A stretch of 59,705 nucleotides of DNA, taken from assembly GCA_011391285.1 (NCBI GenBank), contig JAABQU010000288.1, positions 1 through 59,705 of the forward strand, given 5' to 3'. Under the pieces are notes generated by a model. It saw nothing but the letters and a program-made list of their open reading frames with translations, did no database searches and had not been told where the DNA came from. The position numbers and the translations under genes are program-made. Shown here piece by piece: positions 1 through 8,089 of the stretch. Source of the stretch: Thiobacillus sp. Lineage in GTDB: Bacteria > Pseudomonadota > Gammaproteobacteria > Burkholderiales > Thiobacillaceae. Position 1 is the first letter of the stretch, and each line of letters begins with the position of its first letter.

Positions 1-95
1 GCGACGCCACTCCACCCTCAACAACGTGGCTCCGCTGGCCTTCGAGGAATCAACAACCGCCTGATCTGACTGTCCACCCTCTGTGGGTACGATCA
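1..95 (+). mobile_element. Right end of an IS3-family insertion sequence (partial)
   Basis: The left edge carries the last codons of an IS3-type transposase followed by a candidate right terminal inverted repeat at 71-95. Read on the minus strand from position 95, the repeat begins TGATCGTACCCA and continues to GTGGACA. This follows the pattern I recall for the ends of IS3 itself (TGATC-TACCCA-GTGGACA). The element therefore probably stops at position 95 and the rest lies outside the window. The target duplication cannot be checked because the other end is missing. Confidence 0.65.
2..64 (+). CDS. IS3-family transposase OrfB, C-terminal 20 residues (5' partial)
   Basis: The frame from position 2 to the TGA at 62-64 reads RRHSTLNNVAPLAFEESTTA. 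It resembles the end of the DDE integrase domain of IS3-family OrfB proteins, where an R.HS.L....P..FE motif closes the protein. Only this tail lies in the window, so catalytic integrity cannot be judged. The downstream inverted repeat at 71-95 supports the call. Confidence 0.65.
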   Translation, partial: RRHSTLNNVAPLAFEESTTA

Positions 96-187
96 GTTTC
101 AGTCCATCGCACCCTCATTTTCAGCACGGTATTCCGGAGCGCAGAAATAGCCGCTTGGCCTTTCCTGGCGGCGACTTCCGGACAAAC

Positions 188-228
188 AAAAACCCCCGCC
201 CGGCCGACTGGCCGCGCGGGGGTTTTTC
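188..228 (-). terminator. Rho-independent terminator behind the DsrE-like gene
   Basis: A GC-rich inverted repeat, AAAAACCCCCGC paired with GCGGGGGTTTTT and with an inner GGCC/GGCC pairing, lies just past the stop of the minus-strand gene ending at 241. It is flanked by an A tract on one side and a T tract on the other, so it could work in both directions. It would also shield the gene from transcription coming out of the IS end. Confidence 0.85.
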
Positions 229-240
229 TTGAACGAACGA

Positions 241-897
241 TCAGGGCTGGATGTACTGGTAGCCCCGTGCCTGGAAGTCTGCGATCGAGGTCAGGCCGGC
301 GGTGGTGTATTCCATGCCTTCGATCATCTGGTCGGTGGCCGAGATGCCCGTCACAAGATACTTCGGCAGCGACGTGATGGCCGCGCCGGGCTGGCTGAGG
401 TAGGCGCGGGTCGTGTTTTGACAGAAATAGAACTTGGCGCCGCGGTCCATCAGTCCCCGGATCGTGCCTTCGAAGGGGTTGCGGCCCGAGACCGCGGTGC
501 CGTCGCCACGCACCCCGGTATCCTTAAGCGCCATGCGGCCACCCGGGCTGTGCAGCACGACCACCATTTCGTAGTCCCTGCCCGCGGTCATGCCGTGCGT
601 TACTTCATAGTCGTCGAGGATGTTGCGGATATTGTTGAGGCCGTAAGGCGAGGCGGCGCAGGATTCCGGCGTGGCGGCGCTGGTGCAGAACTGGTTGATC
701 TGCACCACCATTTTCACGTTGTGGCGCTTTTTCAGGCACCGGGTCAGCGCCTGGGTACCGGGGCCGAACTCGTCGTCCATGCTCATGCCGGTGACCAAGC
801 CGACCGGACATTCGTTGTTGCCGCCCTTGTCAGCGATAGCGGGCATCGAAACCAGCCCGATCATCAGGGCGCCAAGCGTAGCGTTCAGTAATTTCAT
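241..897 (-). CDS. Exported DsrE/DsrF-like family protein
   Basis: Predicted 218 aa. The start at 897 has a strong ribosome binding site (AAGGAGGAGCAAC then ATG); a longer open frame upstream lacks one. Residues 1-19 form a signal peptide ending in MPAIA. The body looks like a DsrE/F-like fold, with a MVVVLHSPGG strand-turn and a conserved-looking cysteine in FYFCQNT, the position used by DsrE-type sulfur carriers. Established: cytoplasmic DsrE proteins carry sulfane sulfur, and exported relatives are common in sulfur-metabolising proteobacteria. Inferred: a periplasmic sulfur-handling or sulfur-sensing role. No dsr or sox gene lies nearby, so the partner is unknown. Confidence 0.7.
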   Translation of the reverse strand: MKLLNATLGALMIGLVSMPAIADKGGNNECPVGLVTGMSMDDEFGPGTQALTRCLKKRHNVKMVVQINQFCTSAATPESCAASPYGLNNIRNILDDYEVTHGMTAGRDYEMVVVLHSPGGRMALKDTGVRGDGTAVSGRNPFEGTIRGLMDRGAKFYFCQNTTRAYLSQPGAAITSLPKYLVTGISATDQMIEGMEYTTAGLTSIADFQARGYQYIQP

Positions 898-1142
898 GTT
901 GCTCCTCCTTGAGTATTTGTGTTCCAACTGAAATGGCCCCGAAGCGGGGGGCTGTTGAATAATTGACACGAACTGTCGAAAGATCAACAAAACATTCGTA
1001 CCAAGAGGGATTTTGGGGCCACCGGGTGCCTGGCGGATCACGCCAGGGCATGAGGCAAAGTCTGCCTTGCCGGTTAGGTGGCGGGGAACTGGGCGGATAA
1101 AATCCGCTCACTGTCAGGTCATCCCTTTACGAGAATCCCGCC

Positions 1143-1502
1143 ATGCCCAGTCTGCTCATCATTGCCCACGGCAGCCGCCGTGCGGCGTCCAACGACGAAG
1201 TCCGCCAGCTCGCCGACCAGGTTCGGGCACAGGCTGGCAATGCCTACGCTGACGTTGAAACGGCTTTTCTGGAACTGGCCGAGCCGAGCATTCCCAAGGG
1301 GCTGGCGGCGCTGGCGGCGCGCGGCGCGACGGAAATCGTGGCGTTCCCCTATTTCCTGGCGGCGGGAACCCATGTGGCGCAGGACATCCCCGAGGCCATC
1401 GCCGAATTTACGGCCGCCCATCCGGCAATCAAGGTACGGATGACGCCGCATCTGGGCGCCTCCGCCACGCTGCCGGCCGCGATTCTGGGCGTGGCCGCGT
1501 AA
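1143..1502 (+). CDS. cbiX: Small CbiX-type chelatase (sirohydrochlorin cobalto/ferrochelatase)
   Basis: At 119 aa this is the size of the short, single-domain CbiX class that acts as a dimer. The chelatase signature is present: AHGSRR with metal-site His9, and GTHVAQDIP with His77. The enzyme inserts Co2+ (cobalamin route) or Fe2+ (siroheme route) into sirohydrochlorin; the sequence does not tell which. A class II, B12-dependent ribonucleotide reductase lies 4 kb downstream, which makes a cobalt role attractive, but no other cobalamin gene is in the window. It stands alone on the plus strand, ending 9 bp from the convergent gene at 1512. Confidence 0.85.
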   Translation: MPSLLIIAHGSRRAASNDEVRQLADQVRAQAGNAYADVETAFLELAEPSIPKGLAALAARGATEIVAFPYFLAAGTHVAQDIPEAIAEFTAAHPAIKVRMTPHLGASATLPAAILGVAA

Positions 1503-1511
1503 GACGCCGGA

Positions 1512-2477
1512 TCAGCCGCTTTCGGTGCTGTTGAGTTCGATGTAGAACATCGGCATCACTTCGTCCTGCTTGTGCACGTGAGGCTGGCTGCGTATCAGCG
1601 CCGCCTCCACCCGCGCCGCCTGCAGGGCGGCACGGTCGATCACCGCGGGATAGAGGCGGCAATGCTTCTCGATCAGTTCGGCCTGCTGGCAGGCGCTCGC
1701 CTCGAGCGCACTGCGGGTGGCGGCGTCGAGATGCGGCAGCAGCAGCATCCACGGCGCCTGCCACGCGTGATAGTCGTGCACCAGCCGGGTGTGCGCCGCA
1801 TCCATGCCGGCGGTGGCGATGAATAGCGGCGGGAAGGCCTCCGCTTCAAGAACGCGCCCATGCAGGCCTTCGCCGCCTTTCAGGGTGTGCAGCCCCAACC
1901 CGGCGCCGTCGTCTGACCGGCAAAACCACTGCACCACGCCGCTTGAACGGGTGTTCACATAGTGGGTCAGGTACGTTCCCGGCGACTCTGTCAGGCCCGA
2001 AATCGCGGCACTTTGGAAGCGTTCCTGGGCCGCCATGCCGGCACGCCAGTCGAGCGGCGGTTTGGTGTCGGTTTCGCTGTGGGTGCGCACGCTGTGCAGC
2101 AGTGCCAGCGGCTGCTCGCCGCGGTCGAGCAGCCACAGTTCGAACGCGTCGCGAAACGCGAACGGCACCTCGCGATGCACCTTGAGCAGGTGCTCGTACA
2201 CCACGGCCCCCATTTCTTCCAGCCGCTTGAAATCGTCCGACGGAAACAGCGGGCCACGCTTGAGGCCTTTTTCCGCCGACCAGTGGCCGTAGCGGATGTC
2301 GGAAATCTGCGCACGTTTGCCGGCGCGGCCGAGGCCGTCGAGCAGCGCATCGTTGGCCACATAGATATCCCACTCGATGCCGTCCGTCGTCACTGCCTCG
2401 GCCGACTGGAAGCGAATGGTGTGCACCACCCCGCGAAACGGGTTGAGCAGGCGTTGGGCGTAGCACTCGATCTGCAT
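1512..2477 (-). CDS. Conserved protein of unknown function, 321 aa
   Basis: I do not recognise a characterised family. The protein appears soluble, with no signal peptide or membrane segment. It is rich in aromatic and acidic residues and has recognisable blocks such as EWDIYVAND near residue 36, DIRYGHW near 60, and a helical C-terminal third (ALEASACQQAELIEKHCRLYP). The reading frame has the strong third-position GC of its neighbours and starts 16 bp after the DUF502 gene stop on the same strand, so the two are probably cotranscribed. That suggests a role linked to the envelope protein upstream, but nothing more specific. Confidence 0.7.
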   Translation of the reverse strand: MQIECYAQRLLNPFRGVVHTIRFQSAEAVTTDGIEWDIYVANDALLDGLGRAGKRAQISDIRYGHWSAEKGLKRGPLFPSDDFKRLEEMGAVVYEHLLKVHREVPFAFRDAFELWLLDRGEQPLALLHSVRTHSETDTKPPLDWRAGMAAQERFQSAAISGLTESPGTYLTHYVNTRSSGVVQWFCRSDDGAGLGLHTLKGGEGLHGRVLEAEAFPPLFIATAGMDAAHTRLVHDYHAWQAPWMLLLPHLDAATRSALEASACQQAELIEKHCRLYPAVIDRAALQAARVEAALIRSQPHVHKQDEVMPMFYIELNSTESG

Positions 2478-2493
2478 GAGACGGAACTCTACA

Positions 2494-3135
2494 TCAGGTT
2501 TTGGTGCGATCGCGTCCTGGTTGCGGTTGATCGGACGAACGATCCTTGCCGGCTGAACTCATCCAGGCAAACATCGACGCTCGCATGGCTTCTTCCACCG
2601 AAATGTCGATTGGCTGCACCCAGTCACGCGGCACGAAAACCGTGTAACCGCCGATCATGTAGCCCATCGGCAGGTAAACCGCCACGCGGTCGCCCTGCAG
2701 GAAGCCGGCAGGCAGGTCATCGACCTGCTGGCGGGTGACCAGGCCCACCACCTCGATATCACTCCCCGGCATTCTGAGAATGACCACCGTTTGCTGGGCG
2801 GACTGGCTGCGCTGGGGCGAAAAATAGTCGGCAAACTCCTTGAGCGAAGAATAAATGCTCTTCACCACCGGCAGATTGGTGAAAGGGAGTTCCACCCATG
2901 ACAGCAGCTTGCGCGCAGTGGGCTGCGATACCAGGAAGCCGAGCAGGAAAATGCCGATGATCCCCAGCAACAGCCCCATGCCGGGTACGTAGAATCCGCC
3001 GATGAACGGCCGGATCAACAGCATCGCCAGCCTCTCGCTCCAGTTCAGGAAGACATAAAAGAAATAGACCGTCAGTCCAAGCGGCAGGGCGGTAATCAGG
3101 CCACGAATGAAATATTGATAGAGTTGCTTGGTCAA
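2494..3135 (-). CDS. DUF502 family membrane protein (TTG start)
   Basis: Predicted 213 aa. Two hydrophobic segments near residues 10-32 and 45-70 are followed by the DUF502 region with NLPVVKSIYSSLKEFADYF and, later, LPMGYMIGGYTVFVPRDWV. These match the family signature as I know it. The frame begins with TTG immediately after an in-frame TAA, with GGGGA about 7 bases upstream, so TTG is the only sensible start. The family occurs widely in bacteria and plants (the LCV-like group) and its bacterial function is unknown. The C-terminal tail is polar and basic. It is likely first in a two-gene unit with the gene at 1512-2477. Confidence 0.85.
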   Translation of the reverse strand: MTKQLYQYFIRGLITALPLGLTVYFFYVFLNWSERLAMLLIRPFIGGFYVPGMGLLLGIIGIFLLGFLVSQPTARKLLSWVELPFTNLPVVKSIYSSLKEFADYFSPQRSQSAQQTVVILRMPGSDIEVVGLVTRQQVDDLPAGFLQGDRVAVYLPMGYMIGGYTVFVPRDWVQPIDISVEEAMRASMFAWMSSAGKDRSSDQPQPGRDRTKT

Positions 3136-3225
3136 TTAGGTCCCCAGGATCGCGGATAAAAACGTTTTATTGCTGACTAGAATAACAGCCGGATAGTATT
3201 GATATACCAATCTCGAGGAGCCCCC

Positions 3226-3807
3226 ATGAAAGCGCCAATTTTGATCTCTTTAGCCCTTCCCGCCCTGCTTGCCGGCTGCGCCAGTGGCCCCAGCGCCGAA
3301 GAACAGGCTGCCATGGTGGCCGATGCGCGCAAGGCCAGCGGCGCGTTGATCCAGACGCTCGGCGGCGAACTCAAGGGCGCTATCGCAGAAAAAGGCCCGG
3401 ATGGGGCGATCAGCGTTTGCAAGGAGCGTGCGCCGCAGATCGCCGCCGACGTATCTAAGCAGTTCAATTTCGAAACCAAGCGCGTCAGCCCGAAAAACCG
3501 CAATCCCAAGGGCGTGCCCGATGCGTGGGAAGCGGAGGCCCAGGCTGGGCTGGAGAAGCGCATGGCGGCCGGCGAAAAGCCGGAAACCCTCGACACCTGG
3601 CAGGTCGTCAGCACGTCCACAGGCAAGCAGTTTCGCTACGCCAAGGCATTGCCGGTGCAGCAGGTATGCCTGACCTGTCATGGCGACGCGACCACGATTC
3701 CGGACGGGGTGAAGGCGCGGCTCGCCACCGAATACCCGCTGGACAAGGCCACCGGCTACGCGCCCGGAATGGTGCGCGGCATCATCTCGATCAAGCGCAC
3801 GCTGTAA
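3226..3807 (+). CDS. DUF3365 (Tll0287-like) haem-binding lipoprotein
   Basis: Predicted 193 aa. The ATG at 3226 follows a GAGGAG ribosome binding site; an earlier in-frame ATG at 3199 does not. Residues 1-18 form a lipoprotein signal with lipobox LLAGC (Cys18). The DUF3365 region covers roughly residues 30-190 and contains a single c-type haem motif, CLTCH, at 148-152. Tll0287-type proteins are PAS-like haem c domains proposed to sense or carry electrons. Here the protein stands alone as a periplasmic, membrane-anchored monohaem protein. The redox partner is unknown. Confidence 0.85.
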   Translation: MKAPILISLALPALLAGCASGPSAEEQAAMVADARKASGALIQTLGGELKGAIAEKGPDGAISVCKERAPQIAADVSKQFNFETKRVSPKNRNPKGVPDAWEAEAQAGLEKRMAAGEKPETLDTWQVVSTSTGKQFRYAKALPVQQVCLTCHGDATTIPDGVKARLATEYPLDKATGYAPGMVRGIISIKRTL

Positions 3808-3849
3808 TGCCTGAAGCCGGTTGGGCGTCGCCTTTCAGATGACCCGGCA

Positions 3850-4128
3850 ATGACGCTCGGATGCGAGTCGTCCGCGGCGTGGTGGGTCTACATGCTGCGC
3901 TGCGCGGACGGCACGCTTTACACCGGCATCACCACCGACGTCACCCGTCGCATCGCCGAACACAATGGCGAAGGCGGACCGGGTGCGCGCTACACGCGCA
4001 GCCGTCGCCCGGTGGAACTCATCTATAGCGAAGCCGCGGCCGACCGCGCGGAAGCTTCCCGGCGCGAGGCGGCGATCAAGCAACTGGACCGCGCCCGCAA
4101 GCTGGCGCTGTGCCTTGCCACGCCTTAA
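3850..4128 (+). CDS. GIY-YIG nuclease superfamily protein (UPF0213/YhbQ type)
   Basis: A 92-residue protein consisting of one GIY-YIG domain: WWVYMLRCADGTLYTGITTD carries the two tyrosine/glycine motifs, followed by the RR..EHN helix and the RYTRSRRPVELIYSE segment of the UPF0213 group. Members such as E. coli YhbQ have been linked to DNA damage or structure-specific cleavage, but this small group is not well defined biochemically. It ends 12 bp from the convergent rssA-like gene. Confidence 0.85.
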   Translation: MTLGCESSAAWWVYMLRCADGTLYTGITTDVTRRIAEHNGEGGPGARYTRSRRPVELIYSEAAADRAEASRREAAIKQLDRARKLALCLATP

Positions 4129-4140
4129 CCCATCGCGGCT

Positions 4141-5079
4141 TCAGCCGCCGCCCGCGTCATTCAGCCGCTCCCGCAATTGCGTCAGGGCAGATTCGACCGC
4201 GTGTCGTCCGGCCTCGATGGCGATGCTGGCGCGGTGAAACTCCATCAACTCGAGGTCGGCAAGCCGCGGCGTCAATAGCACGTCGGCCGGTTCGCCCGCC
4301 AGCCGGCTGCGGGTGATCAGCACCTGCATGATGTTGATGCTGGAAGCCAGCACGTCCAGCATGGCGGGCGGGGCGTTTTCGTCGTGGTGATTGAGGCCGA
4401 GTTGCGACATGCCGCTCTGGATGCGGGCCATCACCGTGTCGGTCAGGGATTCGGGCTCCAGTGGGGCATGCTTGCGCGTCGCCTTGGCGGACCTGGACTT
4501 GGGCTTGAGGTGGCGGCCCAGCAGGTCGGAATTCAGGTCGACGGCGATCACGACATCGGCGCCCATCGCGCGGCATAGCGACACCGGCACCGGATTGACC
4601 AGCCCGCCGTCGACCAGCCATCTGCCTTCGCGCAGCACCGGAGTGAAGAGGCCGGGCAGGGCGATCGAGGCGTGCACCGCGTCGGTCACCGGGCCTTCGC
4701 GCAGCCACACTTCGCGGCCGCGCCGCAGCTCGGTGGCGACGACGCCGAATGGGCGCGCCAGCTCGCGCATATCGCAGTCGACAAAATGGGTGCGAAAGAA
4801 CTCGATCAGCTTGTCGCCCTTGATCAGCCCGCCACTGAGCGAAAAATCCAGGAAGCTCACCACCGTCTGCAGCTTGAGGCTGCGCACCCAGGTTTCCAGA
4901 CGGTCGAGATCGCCGTCCACGTAGGCGGCGCCCACCAGCGCGCCGATCGAGGTGCCGCAGACGATATCCGGCTCGATGCCGGCGTCGTGCAGGGCGCGGA
5001 TGACGCCGATATGCGCCCAGCCGCGCGCGGAGCCGCCGCCGAGGGCAAGCCCGATGCGTGGCGCGTTGCTTGTGCTCAT
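4141..5079 (-). CDS. rssA: Patatin-like phospholipase, RssA type
   Basis: Predicted 312 aa with a complete patatin catalytic site: glycine-rich oxyanion loop GGGSARGW (14-21), nucleophile Ser44 in GTSIG, and the catalytic aspartate in VDGG (Asp157). The family hydrolyses acyl esters of lipids; RssA itself is poorly characterised in bacteria. There is no signal peptide, so it is probably cytoplasmic or peripherally membrane-bound. The start lies 3 bp from the stop of the ribonucleotide reductase gene upstream on the same strand, so the two are almost surely cotranscribed, although no functional link is evident. Confidence 0.88.
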   Translation of the reverse strand: MSTSNAPRIGLALGGGSARGWAHIGVIRALHDAGIEPDIVCGTSIGALVGAAYVDGDLDRLETWVRSLKLQTVVSFLDFSLSGGLIKGDKLIEFFRTHFVDCDMRELARPFGVVATELRRGREVWLREGPVTDAVHASIALPGLFTPVLREGRWLVDGGLVNPVPVSLCRAMGADVVIAVDLNSDLLGRHLKPKSRSAKATRKHAPLEPESLTDTVMARIQSGMSQLGLNHHDENAPPAMLDVLASSINIMQVLITRSRLAGEPADVLLTPRLADLELMEFHRASIAIEAGRHAVESALTQLRERLNDAGGG

Positions 5080-5082
5080 GGA

Positions 5083-6885
5083 TTAATCCGCCTCGCGTTC
5101 GATACCGCAACACTGTACCCGCTCCGCCGCAGGCTCGCTCAGGATGGCGCCGGTGACGGGGTTGGGGCGGAACACGGTGCAGCCCTTGAGGCCGAGCGCA
5201 TGCGCCTGCCGGTAGAGATCCGCGAAGCGCTCGAATGGCATGTCGGCGGCGACGTTGATGGTCTTGGAAATGGCGTTGTCGACCGAGGGCTGCAGCGCGG
5301 CCTGCATGTTCAGATGGGCAAACGGGTCGAGCTGGCGCGCCTCGACAAAGGCGGGCGGCGCGCCCGTGCCGCCATGCTGTTGCCATCGATGCCACGCATA
5401 GTCGAGCACGCGGTGGGTGCGGTAGCTGCCGTCGGCCTGCAGCACCCGGCGCTCGGCCTCGGCCGCAAAAATGGGTTCGATGCCGCTGGAGCAGTTGTTG
5501 GCGAGCAGGCTGATGGTGCCGGCCGGGGCGATCGCCAGCAAATGACTGTTGCGGATACCGCCTGCGGCGATGGCCTCGCGAATATCCGTCGGCAGGCGGC
5601 GCGCAAAGCCGCTCGCCAGAAACGCACCGCGCTCGAATGCGGGAAAGGCGCCCTTCTCTCGAGCCAGGTCGATCGAGGCGCGGTAGGCCGCATCGCGCAC
5701 CTCCTGCATGGCTTGTCCCGCCAGCTGCCGCGCGGCATCGCTGTCGTAGGGGAGCCCAAGCAGCACCAGCGCGTCAGCCAGCCCGGTGATGCCGAGGCCG
5801 ACACGCCGCTTGAGATGCGCCTGTTCGGCCTGCGCCGGCAGTGGATAGCGCGAAACGTCGATGACGTTGTCGAGGAAGCGCACCGCGAGCTTCGCCGCGT
5901 CGGCCAGTGCCTCGAGGTCGAGGCTGGCCTCGGGAGAAAACGGCGCGGCCACAAAGGCCGTGAGATTAAGCGAGCCGAGATCGCAGGCACCGTAGGACGG
6001 CAACGGTATCTCGCCGCAGGGGTTGGTGGCGGTCAGCGTCTCGCGGTCGGCCAGGGTGTTGTCGCGGTTGATGGTATCGACGAACAGCACCCCGGGTTCG
6101 GCGGTGTCGTAGGCCGCGCGCAGGATGCGCTGCCACAGCGTGCGCGCCTTCATGGTTCGCAGCACGCGGCAGGGTACCGGCGCGTCCGTGCCGGTCCAGC
6201 GGCGCTGGATGACCTCGCCGTCAGCGGTCTCGCCATCGTGCAGGGGGAACACCAGCGGCCAGTCGCCGTCGCTCGCCACCGCCGCCATGAAGGCATCGCT
6301 GACCAGCACCGACACGTTGAAATGACGCAGCACCGCGGGATCGCGCTTGGCGTCGACGAAAGTCTCGATATCGGGATGGTCGCAGCGCAGCGTCGCCATC
6401 ATCGCGCCGCGCCGCGCGCCGGTCGACAGCATGGTCGCGCACATCGCATCCCAGATGTGCATGAAGGACACCGGTCCGGAGGCGATGGTGCCGGTGGCGG
6501 CCGCCACCGTGCCGGCCGGGCGCAGGGTGGAGAAATCGTAGCCCACGCCGCCGCCCTGCTGCATGGTGAGGGCGCCTTCCTTCAGCGCCTCGAAAATGTG
6601 TTCGAGGGCGTCGGCGATCTCGCCCATGACGAAGCAGTTGAACAGCGTGACCCGATGGCCGGTTCCTGCACCGGCCAGAATGCGGCCGCCGGGCAGGAAG
6701 CGGAAATCGTCCAGCAGGCCGTAGAAGCGGTCCGCCCACTCTGCCTGCGCGTCGCCATCGGCCTGCGCGATGGCCTGCGCCACCCGCCGCCAACTGGCGT
6801 GGATATCGGCCTCGCCCGCCGCGCGGTAGCGGGTTTCCCAGATATGGCGGGAGATGTCCATGCTGAAGGGATCGTTCGTCATCAT
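5083..6885 (-). CDS. nrdJ: Adenosylcobalamin-dependent (class II) ribonucleotide reductase
   Basis: Predicted 600 aa. It reduces ribonucleotides to deoxyribonucleotides using a B12-derived radical and so needs no oxygen. Visible signatures are FLPGGRIL (64-71), FNCF with the redox cysteine Cys84, QGGGVGYDFS, the finger-loop NPCGEIPL, and APAGTISLLANN. There is no N-terminal ATP cone. The C-terminus ends soon after a vicinal Cys-Cys pair (VQCCGIE), shorter than NrdJ forms with a long cysteine-rich tail. The frame stays open far upstream to 7818, but that part is antisense to srkA; ATG 6885 (or 6882) is where homologous sequence begins. Class II assignment over class I rests on overall resemblance and the lack of an nrdB nearby. 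Confidence 0.85.
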   Translation of the reverse strand: MMTNDPFSMDISRHIWETRYRAAGEADIHASWRRVAQAIAQADGDAQAEWADRFYGLLDDFRFLPGGRILAGAGTGHRVTLFNCFVMGEIADALEHIFEALKEGALTMQQGGGVGYDFSTLRPAGTVAAATGTIASGPVSFMHIWDAMCATMLSTGARRGAMMATLRCDHPDIETFVDAKRDPAVLRHFNVSVLVSDAFMAAVASDGDWPLVFPLHDGETADGEVIQRRWTGTDAPVPCRVLRTMKARTLWQRILRAAYDTAEPGVLFVDTINRDNTLADRETLTATNPCGEIPLPSYGACDLGSLNLTAFVAAPFSPEASLDLEALADAAKLAVRFLDNVIDVSRYPLPAQAEQAHLKRRVGLGITGLADALVLLGLPYDSDAARQLAGQAMQEVRDAAYRASIDLAREKGAFPAFERGAFLASGFARRLPTDIREAIAAGGIRNSHLLAIAPAGTISLLANNCSSGIEPIFAAEAERRVLQADGSYRTHRVLDYAWHRWQQHGGTGAPPAFVEARQLDPFAHLNMQAALQPSVDNAISKTINVAADMPFERFADLYRQAHALGLKGCTVFRPNPVTGAILSEPAAERVQCCGIEREAD

Positions 6886-6981
6886 GCGAGTGCGATGTGA
6901 AGCGGCGTTTGAGGCATTATCTATCCCTTGTGTTTTTTTGAGCACGTGTGCCCTTTGGGTATAGACGCTTTGCCCCTGCCC

Positions 6982-7965
6982 ATGATGGATTCGTCCCACC
7001 CCTACACCGCGCTGACGCCCGACTGCGCGCTCGACGCGCTCGACAGCACCGGCCTCAAGGCCGACGGCCGCCTGCTGGCGCTGAACAGCTACGAAAACCG
7101 CGTCTACCAGATGGGGGTGGAGGATGCGGCGCCGGTGGTGGCCAAGTTCTACCGCCCCGAACGCTGGAGCGACGCCGCCATCCTGGAAGAGCACGCGTAC
7201 ACGATCGAGCTCGCTGAACTCGAGATCCCCGTGGTCGCGCCGCTGGTGTTGAACGGCGCCACGCTCCACCTCCACGCGGGTTTCCGCTTCGCCGTGTATC
7301 CCAAGCAGGGCGGGCGCATGCCCGAATTCGACCGCGCCGACACCCTGCAGCGGATGGGCCGTTTTCTCGGCCGCATCCACGCGGTCGGTGCGCAGGCCGA
7401 CTTTGCGCACCGGCCGGCCCTCAACCTCGAGACCTTCGGCTTCGCCTCGCGCGATTTCCTGCGCGCGGGCAACTGGCTGCCGCCCGACCTGGTTGCCGCC
7501 TGGGACAGCGTGGTCGACTATGCCCTTGCCGGTGTGGCGTTTTGTTACGAGCGTGCCGGCGACGTGCGTGCCATCCGCCTGCACGGCGACTGCCACGCCG
7601 GCAACGTGTTGTGGACCGAAGCCGGTCCGCATTTCGTCGATTTCGATGACAGCCGCATGGGCCCCGCGGTGCAGGATCTGTGGATGCTGCTTTCCGGCGA
7701 GCGCGACGAGCAGCAGCTGCAGTTCAACGAAATCCTGAAAGGCTACGAGGACTTCATGGAGTTCGACCCGCGCGAACTGCATCTGGTCGAAGCGCTCAGA
7801 ACCTTGAGGCTGATCCATTACGCGGCCTGGCTCGCCCGCCGCTGGAACGACCCGGCTTTTCCGGCCGCGTTTCCATGGTTCAATACGCAGCAGTACTGGC
7901 AGGCGCGCATCCTCGAACTGCGCGAGCAGGTTGCGCTGATGGACGAGCCGCCGCTGGTCGCGTGA
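6982..7965 (+). CDS. srkA: Stress-response Ser/Thr kinase, SrkA/YihE/RdoA family
   Basis: Predicted 327 aa, close to the 328 aa of E. coli SrkA. Aminoglycoside-phosphotransferase-type kinase fold: SYENRVYQMG nucleotide loop (36-45), VAKFYRPERW, catalytic HGDCHAGNVLW (201-211) and metal-binding DFDDS (220-224). SrkA is a cytoplasmic kinase linked to the Cpx envelope-stress response and to limiting MazEF-triggered death. ATG 6982 is chosen because the family alignment begins there; the upstream extension to 6928 is not family-like. It is divergent from nrdJ, with 96 bp between them holding both promoters. Confidence 0.9.
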   Translation: MMDSSHPYTALTPDCALDALDSTGLKADGRLLALNSYENRVYQMGVEDAAPVVAKFYRPERWSDAAILEEHAYTIELAELEIPVVAPLVLNGATLHLHAGFRFAVYPKQGGRMPEFDRADTLQRMGRFLGRIHAVGAQADFAHRPALNLETFGFASRDFLRAGNWLPPDLVAAWDSVVDYALAGVAFCYERAGDVRAIRLHGDCHAGNVLWTEAGPHFVDFDDSRMGPAVQDLWMLLSGERDEQQLQFNEILKGYEDFMEFDPRELHLVEALRTLRLIHYAAWLARRWNDPAFPAAFPWFNTQQYWQARILELREQVALMDEPPLVA

Positions 7966-7971
7966 ACCGTG

Positions 7972-8068
7972 TCCACGAAGGACACGAAAATTCAGGAAGA
8001 AAACCTACACTGAGTGAAGTGTGCGCGGGCGTTCACGCGCTGAAGACTTTTTCGTATTCCTTCGTGGA
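7972..8068. repeat. Imperfect long inverted repeat (REP-like) between srkA and the amidotransferase gene
   Basis: The left arm 7972-7990 reads TCCACGAAGGACACGAAAA, and the right arm 8049-8068 is its reverse complement apart from a one-base insertion and one mismatch. The 58-base spacer contains smaller GC-rich self-complementary stretches (GCGCGGGCGTTCACGCGC). The arm has the look of the CCACGAAGGACACGAA repeats seen between genes in many proteobacterial genomes. It could be a REP-type or small non-autonomous mobile element, or simply form an mRNA hairpin ahead of the next gene. Confidence 0.6.
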
Positions 8069-8089
8069 AACAAACAGGACCCGACCAAA

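Noticed and set aside
4672..6900. 742-codon plus-strand open frame opposite rssA and nrdJ
   Set aside because: Its sequence is His/Arg/Gly/Ala-rich without motifs, as expected for the complement of GC-rich coding DNA; nrdJ on the other strand has clear catalytic motifs.
6886..6981. Cobalamin riboswitch ahead of the B12-dependent reductase gene
   Set aside because: Only 96 bp separate nrdJ and srkA, too short, and no B12-box sequence is seen.
6886..7818. Upstream open extension of the ribonucleotide reductase frame to 7818
   Set aside because: It is antisense to srkA, has no family sequence, and NrdJ similarity begins only at MMTNDP (6885).
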